Below, one piece after another: positions 38,399 through 64,000 of a stretch of DNA of 64,000 nucleotides. The notes under the pieces were generated by a model. The model was given only the letters and a program-made list of their open reading frames with translations. It did no database searches and was not told where the DNA came from. The number at the start of each line of letters is the position of its first letter. Position 1 is the first letter of the stretch. The stretch lies in assembly GCA_023053685.1 (NCBI GenBank), contig JALIGW010000005.1:54148742-54212741 (forward strand). Direction: 5' to 3'. The stretch is from Diadophis punctatus similis (lineage: Eukaryota > Chordata > Lepidosauria > Squamata > Dipsadidae). Made by a program: the position numbers and the translations under genes.

Positions 38399-38550
38399 TT
38401 CTATTCTATTCTATTCTATTCTATTCTATTCTATTCTATTCTATTCTATTCTATTCTATTCTATTCTATTCTATTCTATTCTATTTTATTCTATTCTATT
38501 CTATTCTGTTCTGTTCTGTTCTGTACTGTTCTATTCTATTCTATTCTATT
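38399..38550. repeat. (ATTCT)n microsatellite seeded at a LINE 3' end
   Basis: About 30 pentamer units with a few T-to-G or T-to-A changes near 38507-38530. It abuts the LINE terminus. LINE-seeded AATAG-class arrays have been described as a feature of snake genomes. Confidence 0.95.
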
Positions 38551-38583
38551 ACATTGTGAATTATTTGTGAGCAAGGAGGAAGA

Positions 38584-38714
<131 letters not shown>

Positions 38715-39121
38715 CTGCTATCCAGCAAATAAGGAATTAATAGGGATCCAAAAAAGAACAGTGACCAGCTCTTTGGATGACTGACTTTACTGTTGAATTG
38801 CCCTTCCTTTTCATTTGATTTAATTATGTGCTATCAAATAATTGTCTAATCTTAGCAACCACAGATAGATTTTCTCTGTGACAATATGGCTCTAGCCTGA
38901 TCTTTTTTGATGGGGCACCCGCTGCCATTATAAATGAATCCATCCTCCTCTTGCTGGTCATCCTCCTTCTCTTTCCTTCCCTCTTTCTCAGCATTAGAGT
39001 ATTTTCTAGAGATTTATATATTTGGATAACGTGTAGGATAATTTAAGCATCATTTGTGCCTTGAGTGAGAACTCTAGATTGATTTGTTTGATCATCATTT
39101 CTTTGAGGGTGCTCTCTGAGC

Positions 39122-39470
39122 TCAGTTATTTTCCTGCAGTTCATTATTCAAACTAGGTATCATCATCAGATAATTTCTTTTCTTGGCTGTCCATGGCTTT
39201 CTGAGGAGTCTTCTCCAGCACCAAAATTCAAAAGTGTCAATCTTCTTATCTGCTGCTTCAGAGTCCAACTTTAATTTCCATAGAGGGAAATGTCTACGTG
39301 TGTCACATGGAATACCATGCATGATTGTGATCTTTGTAGGTATAGAGTCTTCGTGACATTTGAATATCTTTTCTAAGGCTTTCACATCTATCAAGTGTTG
39401 GCATATTTCTTTACTGCTCCTTCCTTTTTCTGCTGATGGTTGGTCATAAAAGGTATCCACCATTTAAGTG
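39122..39470 (-). pseudogene. BovB-like (RTE) LINE fragment
   Basis: On the minus strand it reads KKIDTFEFWCWRRLLRKPWT then AKKRN, matching the I-D-x-F-E-x-W-C-W-R-R-L-L-R-x-P-W-T-A motif near the end of BovB-type LINE proteins. Upstream residues are degraded. Confidence 0.75.
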
Positions 39471-39939
39471 TCTTCCGTCAGTTCTTAGCCTGTTTATTTC
39501 ATGTCCTGTAGTTTACAATAGCAGAGAAGATACTTTTTTCAAATATCTTTTCTTGTCACGGCTTAACCATGCTCTGCTTTTACAATCTCTCTGCAGGAGT
39601 TTTTGTTGGTCATTTGATTATGTTCATTGTCCTTCTCTGAACTTGCTCTAATTTGTCTGAATTCCTTCCCAAAACTTATCACCCAGAAATGGAGACAATA
39701 TGTCTGAAAGCGTGGCCCACTGATGAAGATTTGGGTTCTCCCCCCACACGATGGTGCAATGGAAAGAATAATTATAGAAAAGTAGAATGGATGAATGTTA
39801 GGGAGGAAAAAAAATCCTCTTTCTAGTTTAAAGAGAGAATTACTGAAAGGATTGGGGTGGAGGACGTTCCATCTTCTGTAGCACTTGTTCTAAAAATAGT
39901 TACGGTACTTCTCCAATATCTTTATGGCCATGAAGCAGT

Positions 39940-40290
39940 AATCTTTCACCCACGCCCAGCTGATGATTTATCCTTTAGGCCTACAGGAAAATAGATGAGC
40001 TGTCTGGGTTCTCCATAGTGGGCATAGATATAGATAGGAGCTGAAAGGCTTTTAAATTTGGGGTCAGGCTAATAACCTACCTGCCTTAAAGAAAGCTCTA
40101 AAAACTTGGTCTTTCCCTAGCTCTTGGAACCTGGGGCATTTGAAGGGAATGTTTGTTTGTTCCTCTGGAGTGACTGTTTTTCTTTTAATATTTTTCTTTT
40201 GTTTTCTCTTAATCATGAAGCTGCCCAGAGTTGTTTTGAAATTGGACAACCTAGAATAGATGGATAAGCAAACAAATGAACACACAGATA
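39940..40290 (+). repeat. LINE 3' end remnant (tentative)
   Basis: CTTAAAGAAAGCTCTAAAAA then CTTGGTCTTTCCCTAGCTC translates like L-K-x-A-L-K-x-L-V-F-P. A GCTGCCCAGAGTTG tail follows, similar to the tails at 8185 and 32640. Confidence 0.4.
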
Positions 40291-41449
40291 CACATTTGGC
40301 ATTTTGCTCTCATATAGTGGACAGCTTGTGAAAGGTCTTATCAATACTAAACCATCCTGTTACCCAAACACACACTGGTAAGATTCTTTCTCCTTAAATT
40401 CTCCAGAATAGAATTCCATTACGGAATTCTCACCCCATTTTTCTTGATCTCTTTTTTTGGAGATTCGGACAATACAAGGCTTTAAATCTGCCTTCTGCAA
40501 ATTGGTACTTTCGGGTATGGCTAGGCTCTACAAACAGAGGGACACAGAGAGGAAGATCAGTTAAACCTTTTTAGCCTCTTCCTTTCCCAGTTCTGGCTGA
40601 TCTCTGCTCATTCTTTTGGAAGTCAGTGTGAACAATGATGAAAGCTTTGCAAGTTTGGTGGTGTTCTGGTGTAGATCCATGGAGGATGCTGCATTTCTTG
40701 TGCTACTGTTTAGAGCCACTAGCCAAGGCAGCTGCAATCTGTTGGAGTGGCTGGTTGGTTGCCAAGAGAACAAATATTTCCATTTAGGATCTCCTCTGTC
40801 CTGGGCATTGATTAACTATTTGATTGCATCATATATTTTTGTTGCAGTGATGTAGCAGACACAGATTTACACAGGCCTCACTGGAACTTGTAAGTAAACA
40901 CTCAGAACTGATTAACATAGTTTACGTAATATTCCTTAAATACCTTGTATCACCTTTTGCATTTGCATTAAGTAGTTTCTCTCCACAATCTTCCAGTGTA
41001 GAAAAAAAAAGCAATGCTAATTTGTCATGCTAGCCCAAAAGCAACACATGCGAACACATTCCGCCAGTCAATGCATTTAATTAAGGAACGGATATGGTTG
41101 AGATATCCTGCTTAAGGCAAGTTATAGTCAAGATCAGTTAGATTGATTTTAGTCTTTCGCCTCCAATTTATAGAAGAGAGATTGAAATTCACTTAGCCCA
41201 CCGTAACAATACTGGGCATGAAATTGGATGGGATAACCTACTTTAGGTCAGAGGTACGTGATCTTTGTGTGGAGGACATTTGAACTTGTGACTTTGAAAC
41301 CTCATGCGCTACTGGGGCAAAGGCAGTGGTGTCTGCTGTCATGGGAACTACATCCCTGTTGTTGTTGTTGTTTTTTAAAGCCTTTAAATATATCTCTGTG
41401 AAATTTAGCCTAGGGCAAGAGAAGGAAGAAATCCTGCAACTATTGGGAA
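40291..41449. other. Intergenic sequence upstream of the MED12L promoter
   Basis: No supported feature. Open frames on both strands at 40561-40855 show no family resemblance. Confidence 0.35.
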
Positions 41450-41810
41450 GGAAGGATTCATCTCTTCTTGGTGGGAGGGAGGAGGAATAGGAGTCTCTTC
41501 TCCCGGGCCTCTCTATCCATTTTCACTCCGTCGTCTGGTCCTTCTTGTCAAACTCCCCCCCCCCCCAATCACCCTCGCCGTCGCTCAGCTCTCCAGGGAC
41601 GTTTGTCTGCGCGTGTGGGGGGTGTGACATTTGCCTCTGTGGGCGGGTTGGGTTGCAATCCTGCCGCATCCTAGCCGCCCTTTGCTCTCCCCGCGTTCGT
41701 ATCTATGTATGTCTCCCACGTAGGAAAAGAGCCAGACCCAGAGGGGGGGGGGGAGTCTGTCTGCCAGCCAAGTGCTGCTCCCTGGTGCTCAGAAGCTGCT
41801 CCATCTCCAA

Positions 41811-41814
<4 letters not shown>

Positions 41815-41844
<30 letters not shown>
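41815..41844. repeat. (TC)n tract in the MED12L 5' leader
   Basis: About 15 TC units end 30 bp before the MED12L ATG. It is probably part of the transcribed leader. Confidence 0.9.
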
Positions 41845-41847
<3 letters not shown>

Positions 41848-41873
41848 CATTTCGCCGGCTAACATGAGAGATC

Positions 41874-63380
<21,507 letters not shown>

Positions 63381-63858
63381 GTAACCTTTTTTTTATAATG
63401 AAGCATGATAAAGTTCTGCAAAGCAGTACAATATGATTCTAGTTTGTTTTCAGTCTCCTTGCTCATAATGTGTTTAGTGTCAGGCTGTATTAAATGTTAA
63501 ATAGCTAGTAATTAAAGCCAGAATTATTTCCGGCTAGATAGTCCTTTTGTGTTACCATATGAAATATCCAGGGTGAAGAAATGTAGAATTTAAAGTAATG
63601 CTAAATAACAACAGCAGTAGCAACAGCAATGTTACAGATGTGCACTTACTGTATGTCATTCATCGTCTCATGCAACGATCAGAATCACTGCCCTGACCAC
63701 AAATTATTTATCTGCATATATTTATGTGAGCAGTTATAAGAAATGTCGGATTATAGTTAAAAAAGGGCATGTTAAACGTATTCGATGAAGACCTATCAGT
63801 CAAATGATTCAAAATTAAATAGTTGTAAAGAAACAGTTTATAAATGTACTGCTTTTAT
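63381..63858 (+). other. Start of MED12L intron 5
   Basis: Unique AT-rich sequence with no further exon seen. Confidence 0.6.
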
Positions 63859-64000
63859 CAGGTAGTCCTCTCTTTATGACCACTCATTCAGTGATTGTTC
63901 AAATGTATGATATTGCTGAACAAATGATATTAATGACTTATCTTCAAGTTATGGCCACTGCAATGCTCTCATGATCAGTTAATTAGAATTCAGGTGCTTG
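63859..64000 (+). mobile_element. TA-target DNA transposon, left part, cut by the window edge (CAGGTA family)
   Basis: CAGGTAGTCCTCTCTTTATG then CACTCATTCAGTGATTGTTC and GCAATGCTCTCATGATCA follow the same order as the copy at 24023. Confidence 0.75.

Overview
This window is nuclear DNA of a vertebrate, most likely an advanced (colubroid) snake. Two single-copy genes set the vertebrate assignment: a complete clarin-1 gene (CLRN1, minus strand, three exons, 232 residues) and the first five coding exons of MED12L (plus strand, running off the right edge). The repeats point to a squamate. They include a Sauria-type SINE with an ACCTTT tail and exact target-site duplication, a second tRNA-derived SINE family with a CTATTG tail, BovB remnants, CR1 3' ends, an R2/R4-like LINE, a CR1/L2-group LINE whose 3' end runs into a long (ATTCT)n array (a pattern reported for snakes), and many small hAT and TA-target DNA transposons. 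The species call is inference; the gene calls are not.

Layout. 1-15.9 kb is mostly repeats and unique AT-rich DNA. The exception is two small minus-strand stretches at 4.56-4.96 kb that look like consecutive exons of an unidentified gene; MINDY4B is a possibility by synteny only. 15,956-28,422 is CLRN1 (minus), with a 1.8 kb intron 2 and a 10 kb intron 1 holding several DNA transposons. 28.4-41.4 kb is the intergenic space between the divergently transcribed CLRN1 and MED12L, with a hAT element, SINEs, a CR1 fragment, a LINE with a seeded pentanucleotide array, and a (TA)n tract. About 41.45-42.35 kb is the GC-rich, CpG-rich promoter and first exon of MED12L. 42-64 kb holds MED12L introns 1-4 and the start of intron 5, with coding exons at 54.2, 55.8, 58.3 and 63.2 kb.

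The two genes are not functionally linked. CLRN1 encodes a four-pass membrane protein of hair cells and photoreceptors. MED12L encodes a subunit of the Mediator CDK8/19 kinase module. Their neighbourhood matches the mammalian CLRN1-MED12L arrangement.

No CRISPR array, operon or other prokaryote-like system is present, and I did not find a convincing new multi-gene system. The most interesting material is transposon architecture: one hAT end-family wrapped around unrelated interiors, two target-site classes among the hAT copies, large fold-back elements, a hAT deletion derivative that keeps a BED-finger reading frame, a tandem triplication beside MED12L exon 3, and the two-exon candidate at the left.
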